Positions 11,868-25,143 of a stretch of 64,000 bases of DNA are shown in pieces. A program made the translations under genes and the position numbers. The stretch covers positions 3,016,987 through 3,080,986 of the forward strand of contig JACMZG010001914.1 in the NCBI GenBank assembly GCA_018340805.1. Reading direction: 5' to 3'. The notes under the pieces are model-generated. The model was given only the letters and a program-made list of their open reading frames with translations, was not told where the DNA came from and made no database searches. Every line of letters starts with the position of its first letter. Position 1 is the first letter of the stretch. Origin of the DNA: Microvelia longipes (lineage: Eukaryota; Arthropoda; Insecta; Hemiptera; Veliidae).

Positions 11868-12888
11868 TTTTTTCTAGAGTGACACAGCGTTTTCCAATGC
11901 ATTGAGGGCTTAAAAATATAGACATATATTATTAGAGGGGTCATACCCTATCTTAATATATTGAGGCTTGAAACTATAGAATTCTTTTCGGGGCTCTCAG
12001 GGGCTCTGTTTAACCTCATTAGAATCTACGGTTTTTAATAGATTGTGATATATTTTTTATTATAAAGGTTCTATTACACAAATCACAACAATTTTGTACA
12101 TCTGGGTTGCTTTAGTTAATAATTAAAGGTGTTAATACAATTTTTTCGATGTTTCATAACTCAACCGATTAAATCTGTTTCATAGATTCAACCTCTCTAG
12201 CAATACTATCTCCATGGTGTTTTCATGAGTGAACACGAATAGTTTATTCCAAGGTATTACTCAGACAGACAGTCCAAGCAACAGACAGAACCCCAAACTG
12301 TCGTGACAGTCCATGAATATGGCATATGCATGGATATGCGTTAACCTTTTCATCTTTTATTTCGCATTTAGGTCAGATATAGGTAATTGCATGGTATGAA
12401 GGTGTGTGCTTCTGTAACTAAAAATGACCAAATAGGAGAAACCCGCACGCACTTTAATTTTATCTTTTGTCTACTGCTGCTGGTATATCTTACATTGTTA
12501 TGTTTTTGTCTTAATTATCGTTGGCAATGATATTCCAATGACAATAACAATAGTCTGAACCTATGAAGTAGAGGGTTAGGCTCTTGAGAGAGAAGATAGT
12601 TGAGGCCTCTAAATTGAGCCCAGAAACACTAGGATACTGACCTATAGAGCTTATAGAAATATAGGTTCTTAGGTTCATATACGTTCATATAGGTGAGCCC
12701 AGATTTCATTCTGGGCCGTGGGCCAGCTCTTAGACTTTAAACACTCCAACTATAATCCCTTAGAACAATCAATGAGAATTCCCAAAAAGCCTCAATATAT
12801 TGAGGTAGGGTATGCCCTCTCTAATAATATATGTCTATAGTTTTAAGCCTCTCAATGCATTGGAAAACGCTATACTCTAGAAAAAATA
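11868..12888. mobile_element. Inverted-repeat element with ~99-bp arms
   Basis: 11868-11966 is repeated in inverse at 12790-12888; shared blocks include gcgttttccaatgcattgag and tagacatatattattagag. The left arm is preceded by a further tandem partial copy (11815-11880). About 820 bp of interior shows no coding frame. A related end occurs at 57415-57490 in a hexamerin intron. Confidence 0.75.
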
Positions 12889-12894
12889 AGGCAA

Positions 12895-13970
12895 ATAGTT
12901 TTCAACCTAACTAGAGGCCATCATCAGTGCAAAACCGTTGAGATGTTAAAGAAGTAGAGAAGTGAGTCTATGTTTTCTTACTAAGTATTAGAGTCTGACT
13001 CTAATAATAGTTTTGTTTTGTGGAGAGACTTCTTTTCTTTTATTATTCAGAAAAAAATAAAGTTTGCCACATGACATGTGAAGTGCGTATTCTTAAACTT
13101 AGCAATATTTACTGCCTCGCTTGGCAAGACAGAAATATAATTGTTGTTAATATATTGACTCCAATAAATGATCAACCTTCAAGCACGCCTCTTGTGGCAA
13201 TTAATACTTATCAGAAGTAACATGCTTAACCGTAACGCTGATAAGAGACTGTTTTGGATACCGCATTACTGTCACCTAAGCTAAATATACATTATTTTTT
13301 AAACATTCGCTTTGACATCATTATAGTGAACATGCAAATAAAACACAGTTGTATACACACATGTACACAACACTATACATAATTGCATTGGTTATAAACA
13401 TATACTAAAAAGAACTAAAATGTATGATTTATTATCATTTTCTGTTTTTCGAAAACATTTGATTAAGAAACATGAGGATTCAAACTGCACGGTTCTTAAA
13501 CCCTAACAGGGGGTGTAAGAACCGTAAACGAAAGGTGTAAATAATATAAAGTTAACAAGTACCAACAGAATACAGGATACTCAGGTTTAGTCATATGGAC
13601 GAGGTCTGATTCTCAAAATCAACTAGTAGGGCCAACACTAAGCACTAGGTATTTATACTTATCAGAATATATTAATTTATATGAATGTTACAACAATTTT
13701 ATTGTATTTATATTATTCTGGGCAGAATTGATCATTTTAATCTATTAGGTATGTGGTGTTTGCCATAAAATTTGAAATCTAGGTTTTGTCATAAAAATCT
13801 ATTTTAGGCATCTTCATGACGTTCTAACTGGTTTTTATTATGCTGTGTGTGTGTGTGTGTGTGTGTATAGAAATGCTCTGCACAATATTAGTACCTCAGT
13901 GTACCTCAGTACTGTTCCTCACAACAACTTTTTTGATATATGATTGCAATATATGATTACTATATATTTA
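12895..13970. other. Intergenic, one GT microsatellite, no gene seen
   Basis: No supportable gene. A (GT)n run lies at 13844-13867. The frame at 13020-13220 has no recognisable features. Confidence 0.55.
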
Positions 13971-14076
13971 GACATGGAAATGCAAAGTGGCATGCTGCGT
14001 TCGTTAAATACTAACCAAAAACAATTACGTACATTATAAAGGCTCGATTCGCTCACTAGATTAATACAGAAATGCT

Positions 14077-14173
<97 letters not shown>

Positions 14174-14307
14174 ATGTATATTTATAAGCATTTCTGTATG
14201 CATTTATAGCAATCTAGCGAGCGAATCGAGCCTTTTATAATGTACGTAATTGTTTTTTGGTTAGTATTTAACGAACGCAGCATGCCACATTGCATACATT
14301 TCCATGT
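13971..14307. repeat. Long palindrome with a (TA)n centre
   Basis: Arms of about 100 bp (gacatggaaatgc...aatgct and its complement ending tttccatgt) flank a TA run at about 14075-14168. Shared blocks include aacgcagcatgcca and aattacgtacattataaaag-type sequence. It could extrude as a cruciform and is probably a foldback insertion. Confidence 0.8.
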
Positions 14308-14409
14308 ATAAATATATAGCAATCAAGAGATTGAAGAGTGCCTCTTTACATGCATTCACGTATATATTTAAAGCAATATTGGATATCATGCTGTGTATAT
14401 CAATAGTTC

Positions 14410-14605
14410 AATTAAAAATGGCTCGCTTCGCTCGCTAGAATTCTAGATTTAAATATGTTAATGCTGAAATATAACATTAGGTTCATTGAAAGTAGCTCGC
14501 TTCGCTCACTAGATTGCTATGATTATATACAAAAACACTGAAATGTACCATTAGGTTCATTAAAAATAGCTCACTTCGCTCGCAAGATGGCTATAAATAT
14601 ATATG
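14410..14605. repeat. Degenerate GCTCGCTTCGCTCGCTAG repeats, left block
   Basis: Three variants of this 18-22 bp motif occur about 75 bp apart (14420, 14493, 14568), separated by ataaatata/aacattaggttcatt sequence. The same motif resumes at 17179-17405 beyond the LINE relic, and an earlier variant is at 14042 inside the palindrome. Confidence 0.65.
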
Positions 14606-14879
14606 ACGACATAACCAAACAGGGCTGGCTCCTTTATTTATTTATTTATTTATTACAATACAACGTATTAAAAAAAATTAATTAGACTTACAAAAAACAG
14701 AATTGTGAACTCCTCACAAAAAGACTAGAGTCTTGCACCGTGAGGAGAAGTATTTAAAATATTAAACAAGTACTATCAAAAAATTTAGCCTATGTATTGT
14801 TATATATAAATAACTATACTTTATATATTTATAAAAAGGAAAGAGATAAACATAACAAAATAATACTTAAACCTAATAT

Positions 14880-15258
<379 letters not shown>

Positions 15259-15269
15259 TAGATCATCTG

Positions 15270-17160
15270 CTTAAACAAACTTTTAACTCTGTACAGATAG
15301 AATATTCAAAATAACTGTTTTGAATGCTTTGTGCTTTAGGTAAATATTTTTTCCAATAACAGAGTGCATATTGTTAAAAAGAGAGACAGCTTGGTAACGC
15401 CAGGATGTTTTAGCTTTACTAGTATTGACTTTAAGTAATTTTAATATTCCCTGTGATTCATTTCTTGTATTCTTACCATGATCTATTGATTCAAAAGTAT
15501 CAATTTTTTTATGTAGATGTAATAACAGATTATATTTGTAAAGAGTTAGCAATGGTTTAATTCCTAATATTTTGTACAGAGGGGCAGCGGAGTCCAGTCT
15601 ATCTGCTTTGCATATTATTCGAATTAGATTATTTTGGGCACTAATTAGAGGTGTTAGTGTGTTCTGCCATATTGTTCTGTCATATTGCAAATATGACTGT
15701 GCAAGCGCAAAATACACAGTCTTTAGTGTTGCAATGTTGCAACCACAATTTTTGAGCATGAGAAAAACGTAAGCTAATTGTCTAATTTTCTTAGTAAGAG
15801 TGAGAACATGGTGATCCCAACGCAAATGTTGGTCAATAATGACTCCTAAATAGTTTGTTTTCTGGACACGAGTTAGTCTGTAGCAGTTACAGACAGAGTT
15901 AGGAATGCAAGTGTTGTTGTGTATTTGGAGGTTTGATTCAACAGGTTGACTCTTTTTAGACGGAGAAAAAGTAATGTAGTTGCGGTTTTTTGTAAATTTA
16001 AAGATAAATTATGTTTCGACAACCAATTTTTAATGACTGACACGCCTTCTGAAGCAAGTTCATGAACTTCTTTCCATGTGTTAGCATGGAAAACAGCTAT
16101 TGTGTCGTCGCAGAAAGAAATCATTTTTAGACCTCTGATGTCAATTAAACAGAATTTTGCTAAGTAAGCGCCAAAAAGGTCCGGACCTAGGACCGTACTT
16201 GAGGTATTGAGAAACAAGTGGATTCAAGCTCGCTTAAGCTGTTACCGATGCGACACATTTGTTGTCTGTTAGATAAATATGAAACAAACCATTTCAGTAC
16301 TGTCCCTCCCAGCCCTGCCTCTCTTAAGCATTGTATCAAAGCATCATGGGGAACCGAGTCAAAAGCCTTAGCGATATCTAGAGATACCACTAAAACCCTG
16401 CCTCCGTTATCCATGATGCTGTGAATATATTGAGTGACGTCACACAGGGCATCTTGTGTACTTACTCCTGGTTTAAACCCGTACTGGTTGTCTGGTACAA
16501 TCCCGTACTTGTTAAATGTTTATTTAACTGATATTTAACTAATTTTTCAAGAATTTTTGATAGCGTGGTAAGCATTGATATTGGTCGGTAGTTGGACATT
16601 ACTTTGCTGTCACCCTTCTTAAATAAAGGAATTACTATGGCAGTTTTTAATAATTCAGGAAAATCCCGTGTTTGAAGCTAATATTTGCTAGGTGTGTAAT
16701 GGGTTTACAAAGCTTTTCTTTATATTTTTTAATGATGTGTGTGGGTATGCCGTCCCAACCGGGTCCTGAACCTCCCTTAAGATCCTTAATAGCATTAAGT
16801 ACATTTGTTTCATTGACCGGTTTAAAGGTGACGGTAATATTATTAGAAGGAGTTAAAGGAGGGTCAGGACCAGCTTGGCTCGGTATATAATTTAAATCAA
16901 AAGCTATTTTTTTTCCTACAGAAGCAAAGTGCTTGCTTAACTCATTAGCACAAGACATTTCTCCAGAAACCATATTAATTCCTACTTTTAGTTGACTAAT
17001 ACCTCTGTTATTAGATTTATTTTTTATTAACCCGTTGATTATTCTCCAGGTCTTTTTGGTGTCACCCTCGGCCTCAGAGAATTTGTTGCTATAAAATTCT
17101 TCTTTGGTTTTTTTGATTAGTTTATTGAACATTTTACAATACTTGTCGAATTGTTCTTTT
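15270..17160 (-). pseudogene. LINE reverse-transcriptase relic (CR1/Jockey-like)
   Basis: Minus-strand frames 17132-16647, then about 16640-16560, 16414-16187, 16217-15873 and 15825-15283 together cover a non-LTR reverse transcriptase. Visible motifs in order: GGSGPGWDGIPTHIIKKY, PLFKKGDSKVMSNYRPIS, SLDIAKAFDSVPHDALIQCL, a frameshift at the SIPQ/GSVLGPDLFG box, then FCDDT (catalytic YADD-type box), and a C-terminal tail with SYLQYDRTIWQN. At least three frameshifts break it. The N-terminal endonuclease and ORF1 are absent, so it is 5'-truncated. It splits a block of short repeats (14410-14605 and 17170-17410). Clade assignment is by general resemblance. Confidence 0.8.
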
Positions 17161-17169
17161 AAAAATACA

Positions 17170-17410
17170 TTAAAAACGGCTCGCTTCGCCCGCTAGATTG
17201 CGATAAATATACACCTTAATGTAGAAAAAAAGCTCATTTCGCTAGCTATATATAATGCTTTGCTATATATATAATGCAAATATTTGCCAAGAGGCTCGCT
17301 TTGCTTGTTAAATTGCTGACATTGAAATTAGTTTAACTAAAGAGAGCGCACTTGATTGCTTTAATATTTTCAAAAAGTAATAAGGCTTGCTTCGCTCTCT
17401 AGGTTGATAA
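17170..17410. repeat. Degenerate GCTCGCTTCGCTCGCTAG repeats, right block
   Basis: Variants at 17179, 17228, 17292 and 17385 continue the series left of the LINE relic. Confidence 0.6.
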
Positions 17411-17471
17411 AACCAGTATTTAATACAGAGACTATAGATACTTAAACAGTAAGACTGTCGACTCAATGGTG

Positions 17472-18222
17472 GGAAAATTTGGATTCCGGACGACGCTAGC
17501 GCTGCGGCGGACCTACCTTTCAATTGAGTGGGCGTGTCTTAATTTCCCGCTTTATGCCCACAGTCAGTTTGAAATTTAATTTTATACTTTGTATAACTAT
17601 ACAAAGTATAAGTGTATACTATACAAAGTGTAGTGTAGAACTATACTTCTAACTAACCCTACCACTTTAATCTTACACAGAACACTTGTGATTGTTTTTA
17701 AGTTTTTCATTTAAGTAATTTATTAATTTAATTGATTCAATCAGGTAATAATGAAAAATAGTGGCTAAAGTTTTACACGTGCTAAAAGATGGATTTTGGC
17801 ATTTAATGCAGCCTGTATTTTAATTACATCGGCGAGATGCGCACATGTGATTAAATGTAATTACCTGATAAAATCGACTAAATCAATAAATTAATTAAAT
17901 GAAATATACTTATCTGCCATCATTAGCGTTCTCTGGAAGTTTTAAAAAGGTTTCTATTTACTTTTAGTTTCTGAATTTTGGAAATATAGAACATGCAACG
18001 GCGAACCGTTTTTGTGAAAAATACATACAGAAAACAATCAATTTTATAATAATAATAAATGTAGCTGTCATAACCAAGAATTGTCATGGTATTCATAAAT
18101 TAAATATAAAAATATAATCAGTCATCTTTGGAAAGCTATTGGGGTTAGTTCATAAGTTGTCCGCACCGGTCCGCCGCAGCGCTATTTTTAGTAGTTTGCG
18201 ATAATGGAATCCAAACTTTTCC
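17472..18222. mobile_element. Nested inverted-repeat element
   Basis: The outer arms share ggattcc and agcgctgcggcggacc (17472-17512) with the complement at 18169-18222. The inner arms (17708-17750 and 17860-17905) share taatttattaatttaattga and caggtaat. There is no coding frame. Confidence 0.6.
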
Positions 18223-18786
18223 TCATTCAAGTTAACCCCCCCTGATTTAATATAAAATAAAAAAACTCAGCTCACTCGCTGTATACCTCAGTTAAAAGAA
18301 CTGGAACTCATTACTTTCTATTAATGAGCCCAATAATGTTTTCAAATTCTGACGGCCATATTAAATTTTGAAAAGCTTGCTTACAAAATTTGTTTCTCTA
18401 CTTAGTTAGAACTTTCCAACGATAACTATTTAAGTTATAAACTTAAAATAGTTTTAAGTTTATAAAAATAAATTTTAAATAAGTTTATAAAAATAAACTT
18501 ATAATTTTGAAAATGTGAAGTTATTTATTTTTTTGCTTACGGCAGACTTATCGCGAGACGCACAAACAAACAATAAAATATTTTGTGATTTAGCCGTCTA
18601 ATAATGAACTTACAGACGTTCGTTCAAGCTTAAAGACGTATTACGGTAGATAGCATTACCTTTGAAATTAGTATTTAATAAGTAATATTATTAATATTCG
18701 TAAAATTAATAATTCATATTAATAATTGTAAAATTGTTAACTTAATAAGTATTTTTGCAGCAAGGCAGGTGCTGAGTAAATTCTCA

Positions 18787-21700
18787 ATGAATTTTAGAAA
18801 TACACTCTTCATATGCTGTTTAGCAGCAACTATTCTCCACGTAAACTCTACATTCTTCTTTTTTAAGGTAATAAGGATTCTTCTTAATAAGTTAACTTAT
18901 TAAGGTAAACTTAAATAACTTCATAAATCACACGGAATGTCTTCTTCTGCTTTATATGAGATGGTATCACTTCATGTTTCGAAAAGGTTAAAGTTAGGCA
19001 ACATGGAAACAAAATACAACATTGTGTTATCTCAGGACTACCTGTTGAGTCAGCGTAACTAGACATCTAAAATATCTAGTTCAAAGTATGGGATTTGAAA
19101 CATTGATCAAGTTTCATTAATAATCAAGCAATCAGTTTGCAATATTATTATATCTTGCAAAAAATTAAAACTCTTTATTCATCAAATTTAACCTTTACCA
19201 CTTTGGATTTGTTTGAAAGCTAAATATGCCTCTGCATAATTTCAATCTTATTATCGCTACATTTTTTTACAGTGAAATACTGATGACTGTCGTGTAACTA
19301 AAAATAATATGTTAAGTTTCTTACACTCGCGAGAGGATAAAACGCTGCAGCGGTCGTAATATCCATGAGAATGCCTTGCACTACAGTAAATAGCAATATC
19401 CATTAACACCTTAAAATAATATTATATTTATGGTTTCCATCCACATGACATGTAATATCACAAGATTTTAATACGTTTAAACTATAATTGAAACTTCAGG
19501 CTTCTACTAACATCGATATTCTTTTTTTCAGGTCCAGAACAATTTTGAAAGCTGCGTCTTAGCTTGTAAAAAGAATTGCAAGGAATGCTTTTTCAAATTC
19601 CCTCTTCTGTTGCTCAGTGGAAAGATTAACTGCGAAGAGCAAAGCAGAAATTGTGAAAGAGACTGCTTCAACAAATTTGGTAAATTTTATTTATGTTTTG
19701 TTGGCACTCCGTTTTGTAGGATTGCTGAAGAGATAAGATCCTCATTTTTTAAATATTTTATTCACTGACAGTGTTGTAGGAAAAAGGAGAACTCTGAGAG
19801 GATTTAACCAATATAGTCTTTTTGGTACAAACGTTCTCACATAGTATACCGAAGCTAATTACCAAATCCCTTAAAAACCGATTACATACTAATGCAACGA
19901 GGTTCTATTTCTTGTACACAACTACAACTTCTTAAACAACCCGTAAATTTCCCGTATTTTTAAAAAAATAATAATTTTCTTTTGCTATAACGAAAATATA
20001 AGTAAACATTTAGTATCTTCTTTTTGCCTCAGAAATGAAAATGAAATTTCCCTAAGCTCACCTCAGTAAATGTCGTAGATAATTTACCTTCTTTACCTAT
20101 ACCTAGGAAACCATCTGATATTATTTCTATTAGCATATTTTCCCCCTTGATTTTATCTCAAGCATAAATAAGGTATTCAACCTTATGAAACCAAGTTGCA
20201 TTCTACATAATTAGTCATTTTAATTTTTATTTCTGTTTTTAGATCCATGCAAACCCTGCGGACCAAACGCACAGTGTAATGTAGAAAACAACAGGTTAAT
20301 ATGCTTTTGCAAACCTGGTTTCTTTGGCAATCCACCGAACTGCATTAAAGCCGAGTGTGTCACAAACAGTGACTGTCCAAATAACAAACTCTGCCAGGGT
20401 GGTAAATGTGTATCTCCCTGCGAATCGTCACCAAATCCTTGTGGTCCCAACTCAGTTTGCAGAGTTGAGAATCAAGTTCTAAAGTGTTCTTGTGAGTCTG
20501 GTTTCACCGGCAGTCCCCCAAATTGTAGACTACAATGTTCTTCTAACAATGATTGTGAACTTAACCAAATTTGCAAGAATAATAAGTGCATAAATCCTTG
20601 CGAGACAGATGTTTGTGGACTTAATTCTGATTGTAGGGTTGAAAATAATATTCTAAAGTGTTCTTGTAAACCTGGTTTTATTGGTAGTCCTCCAAGTTGT
20701 AGACCAGAATGCACTTCGGACAGTGAATGTGCTAGTGATAAACAGTGCAGAAATAACAGATGTGTAAACCTGTGTGATTCGTCATCAGCAGTTTGCGGTC
20801 CTAATTCAGACTGCAGGACAGAAAATAATATTCTAAAGTGTTCTTGTAAACCTAATTTTATTGGAAGTCCACCAAATTGTAGACCAGAATGTACTCTTGA
20901 TAGTGACTGTCCTTTTGACAAACAATGCAAGAATATTAAATGTGTAAATCCGTGTGATTCCTCCTCCGCGGCTTGCGGTCCTAACGCAGATTGCAAGGTT
21001 GAAAACAATAATCTCAGATGTTCTTGTAAACCTGGTTTTACTGGAAGTCCACCAAACTGTAGAACAGAATGTACTTTTGATAGTGAATGCTCATTTGAAA
21101 GAGTTTGCCAAAATAGTAGGTGTGTAAATCCCTGCGAACTAAAGGTTTGTGGACTTAATGCAGATTGCAAGGTTGAGGACAATAATCTCAAATGTTCTTG
21201 TAAAACTGGTTTTATTGGTAGTCCTCCAAATTGTAGACAAGAGTGCACTATTGACAGTGACTGTCCTTTGGAAAGAGTTTGTCAAAATAACAGGTGTATA
21301 AATCCCTGCAGTTTACAGGTGTGTGGTCCTAATGCTGACTGTAGGGTTGAAAATAATAATCTCAAGTGTTCTTGTAAACCTGGTTTTATAGGCAGTCCTC
21401 CGAACTGTAGACCAGAATGTATTTTTGACACTGAATGTCCTTTTGATAAAGTTTGCAAGAATAGCAAGTGTGTAAATCCTTGTGACTCAACCTCCCCGTC
21501 CGCGGTGTGTGGTCCTAATGCAGACTGCAAGGTGGAAAATAATAACATCAGATGTTCGTGTAGACCTGGATTTATCGGAAGTCCTCCGAATTGTAGACCA
21601 GAATGTATATTCAACAACGATTGTGATTTTAATCAAATTTGCAGAAATAACAAATGTATAAGCACTGAATGCAAAGAAAACGAAGATTGTGCTCTTGATA

Positions 21701-23280
21701 AAGCCTGTAAGGATTACAAGTGTATAAACCCTTGTGATAATCAAGATTGTGGACCAAACTCCAATTGCAGGGTGGAGAATCACAGACGGCAGTGCTCTTG
21801 CAGACCTAATTTTATTGGTAGTCCACCAAATTGCAGACCAGAATGTGATGACAACGATGATTGTCCCCTTGATAAATCTTGCAAAGATAAGAAATGTATC
21901 AACCCTTGTGAGAATCAGGACTGTGGCCCAAATTCAAATTGCAATGTTGAAATTCACAGGCGCGTATGTTCTTGTAAACCAGGCTTTATTGGAAGTCCAC
22001 CAAATTGTAGAAGAGAATGTAATGACGACGATGATTGTCCTCTTGATAGAGCTTGCAAAGATAGTAAATGCCTGAATCCTTGTGGAAATCAAGACTGTGG
22101 TCCTAATTCAAATTGTAGAGTGGAAAATCACAGGCGTGTGTGTTTATGTAAACCAGGCTTTATTGGAAACCCACCAAATTGTAGAAGAGAATGTAATGAC
22201 GACGATGATTGTCCTCTCGATAGAGCTTGCAAAGACAGCAAATGTCTGAATCCTTGTGAAAATCAAGACTGTGGTCCTAATTCAAATTGTAGAGTGGAAA
22301 ATCACAGGCGTGTATGTTCATGTAAACCAGGCTTTATTGGAAACCCACCAAATTGTAGAAGAGAATGTAATGACGACGATGATTGTCCTCTTGATAGAGC
22401 TTGCAAAGATAGCAAATGTCTGAATCCTTGTGAAAATCAAGACTGTGGTCCTAATTCAAATTGTAGAGTGGAAAATCACAGGCGTGTATGTTCATGTAAA
22501 CCAGGCTTTATTGGAAACCCACCAAATTGTAGAAGAGAATGTAATGACGACGTTGATTGTCCTCTTGATAAAGCTTGCAAAGATAGCAAATGTCTGAATC
22601 CTTGTGAAAATCAAGACTGTGGTCCTAATTCAAATTGTAGAGTGGAAAATCACAGACGTGTATGTTCCTGTAGACCTGATTTTATAGGAAATCCACCGAA
22701 TTGTAGACCGGAATGTAATGCTGACCAAGACTGTCCTTCTGATAAAATTTGCAGGAACAACAAATGTGTAGATCCCTGCAACCCCCCGTCAGCGAGTTGT
22801 GGCCCAAATGCAGATTGTAGGGTTGAAAATAATATTGTCAAATGTTCTTGTAAATCTGGCTCTACTGGAAGTCCACCAAATTGTAAATCAGAGTGCAACA
22901 CAGACGATGATTGCCCTGTTAACAGAGCTTGCAAGGATAGCAAGTGCATAAATCCTTGTGATATAAAAGACTTCTGTGGTCCTAATGCAATTTGTAAAGT
23001 TGTAAGACGAAGAGCTTTTTGTTTCTGTGATTCGGGTTATACTGGAGCCCCACCAGATTGTAAAAGGGAATGTACAAAATGCAATGATTGTCCTAACCAC
23101 TTATCTTGCCACCGTAATTCCTGCATAGACCCGTGTAGTAGACATACTTGTGGTCGTAATGCAAGATGCATAGTGGTAAATCGCGAAGCTCTTTGTGAAT
23201 GTTTACCTGGTTACAATCAAACTCCAAATAATGAATGTGTTAAATGTCCGTTGGGAGAAGAACGTAAAACTGTTGTATAA
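18787..23280 (+). CDS. Secreted DPY/EGF-repeat protein 2 (dumpy-like)
   Basis: Coding exons 18787-18867, 19532-19679 and 20243-23280 join in phase to 1088 aa and TAA, with the same intron positions and phases as the gene at 1354-6322. Exon 1 is a near-identical signal peptide (MNFRNTLFICCLAATILHVN). Exon 2 encodes the six-cysteine head, here C-x3-C-x6-C-x14-C-x6-C-x3-C with one extra cysteine in the first x6 spacer. Exon 3 begins DPCKPCGPNAQC and carries 17 EGF-like modules alternating with DPY modules, including the same EGF-free DPY pair after EGF 8. It is 237 aa longer than protein 1, almost exactly four 58-aa modules, explained by the 174-bp repeats at 22011-22706. The end is soluble (CVKCPLGEERKTVV): no membrane anchor. 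It arose by tandem gene duplication. An extracellular structural or adhesive role is inferred from the dumpy-like module order. Confidence 0.9.
22011..22706 (+). repeat. Four 174-bp coding tandem repeats in DPY/EGF gene 2
   Basis: The block aagagaatgtaatgacgacg recurs at 22011, 22185, 22359 and 22533, an exact 174-bp period equal to one 58-aa DPY+EGF module. Copies differ at only a few bases, the last more than the others (gttgat, gataaag). A diverged older unit precedes them. Confidence 0.92.
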
Positions 23281-23420
23281 ACTGAGATAACCCAATCCTA
23301 CAGGTCCTTTTTTATTGCGAAACTCTATAAACTTTGGAAATTTTCTTACATTACTGTTATAACTAAAAATCTTGAAAGCAGATTAATTAGATTATAATTA
23401 CATATAACGATTTAAACCAT

Positions 23421-23655
23421 CCGATGGTGATCTTCCCAATGCAAATGATGGAATCGTCAATTCTTTTCCACTGTGGGAAACATCCTCAGGGATATATGGT
23501 ATCTTTGGTTAAAATATAATGTCTATAAAACTAAACAGTTTTTAGAGTGTGTGTTTTTATCTATGATGTTCTATATCCCTAAAAATGGTTTTCATGGTGG
23601 AAGCGAAAAGTTAGATTTATCATCCGCAGTGACGCGGTCACCAACGGAAAATCTT
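23421..23655. repeat. Degraded inverted-repeat element
   Basis: It resembles 63240-63490: ccactgtgggaaacatcctcaggg on the left and tatccct...catggtggaagcgaaaag on the right as an imperfect inverse. It lies just after DPY/EGF gene 2. The frame across it is not a gene. Confidence 0.45.
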
Positions 23656-23905
23656 TATGATAGTAACCAAGGAAGCCATCGCTGTTCGTTGCAAATATAT
23701 GTATATTAAAATATAATTAGACCATTCCTACTAACCCTAAAAAATTCCTTTAAAACATTTTCATTTCCATTCCTTAGCAAATGCCTTGATTTATTTATAT
23801 GGTTTTATTAATTTTCTTAACTGTAATTTTTTTTATTTTTATTATATAATTTTTGAAAGTTATGATCTATTTTGACGCATGCTTGTACTTCTATGTTTAA
23901 AAGCA

Positions 23906-23911
23906 AATAAA
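23906..23911 (+). other. Possible polyadenylation signal of DPY/EGF gene 2
   Basis: AATAAA, 626 bases after the stop, followed by a T-rich stretch. It could equally be the tail of an old retroelement. Confidence 0.3.
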
Positions 23912-24401
23912 ATTTTTTCTGATTCTGATAGCTAAAATCATAATAGGACTATGCAAGAAAACTTCAAATCAAGGACACAAAGTACAATACCTACAGGTTT
24001 ACCTTACTGTATTGTAGGTTCACCAACAATACAGGTTTTGTTGTCAGGGAAAGGGAGTAAGTGGGTATGATCATCAACAGACCATTGCATTATTAACAGC
24101 ATCAAGATCTTCCAGATAAGAATTAAAACGAATTCCTCATACCCCCTTTTAATATTAATTTCTGGCTAATTATGACAAAATATATAACAAGTTATCATAA
24201 CTCCCAACATGCCTAATTTATTGTATTATTTTACTTTATGTGTTCTTAGTAAAACAAACTGTGTTTTAAAATAACTGACGTTCTATTTATTTTATAACCT
24301 TTTTCGTGGGCAGCTAAATACTAACTGTTGTATTTGCTTCCATTGCTATGGAGAAATTATGATATAAATAATCTTAAAATATATTATTATAGTAAATAGT
24401 A

Positions 24402-24545
24402 CCACGAGCAGGTAACTCGGTGATAGAATGTTTACTGTACAACCTGAAGATCGAAGGTTCAAACCCAACCAAGGGAGGACCTTTCATGAAGTTATCAAAG
24501 TGAATTTAGACCAGCCAACCCAGGTTTTAGTTTTTTTTAGTTTTA
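24402..24545 (+). mobile_element. tRNA-derived SINE-like sequence
   Basis: An A-box-like taactcggtgatagaatg is followed by a B box ggttcaaaccc at 24456-24466, with tRNA-like spacing, then accagccaacccaggtttta and T-runs. Similar order is seen at 51848-51975. It lacks a proper acceptor stem, so it is not a functional tRNA. Confidence 0.5.
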
Positions 24546-25140
24546 GTCAAAAAACTAAAACATCCAGACAAGTCTGGATGTAGGGTTCCATTCTCTCTTA
24601 TTTGAAGACAAAGTTCTGCGGCCGATGTAGGGTTAGAAAGACACTGAACATTCGGATGGATTACTATGCGAGTGGAGACTCTGATTTAGCGGTGTTAGTG
24701 GTTCAACACTCTATCCCACAATTAGCGCGTTAGTAGATAGGATTCTCTTAGTAAACTGCAGAACTTTGTATTTCAGGACATCGCTATGAGATTGGGTTTA
24801 TGCACACCAACTTTGGGGTTGCTACTAGAATGTCTCTCCGTCGGGCTATATCAGACTCGAAATTAAAAGAAAATTAAAAGAAAATATTCTGTACCTTAAA
24901 TAAAAAAAAAACACAGCACATTTCAGTATCAGAAATGGGGTCAGGTCTCTAATGTGGGATTACACAGGATATTTTAGCGCTACAGCCGCACGCATCACAA
25001 TCGCCACCGGAGTGTTTCAAATCACCTTTACTTGTGATTAGATTTTCCTTCCTATTAGATTTACCTTTTATCAGAGACCTCTTCTTGCATAGAATCCCAT
25101 CAGATTGTACGAGCACTTGATTGTAAGCCGTTGTACGAGT
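24546..25140. other. Intergenic, nothing recognised
   Basis: No coding frame, RNA gene or repeat that I can support. Confidence 0.5.
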
Positions 25141-25143
25141 ACT

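Noticed and set aside
20472..21248. 258-aa minus-strand frame rich in LQFGGLPIKPGLQEH repeats, and similar ones at 4315-5367, 21282-21617, 22650-22949
   Set aside because: Exact antisense shadows of the EGF/DPY modules; codon bias of the repeat keeps the opposite strand open.
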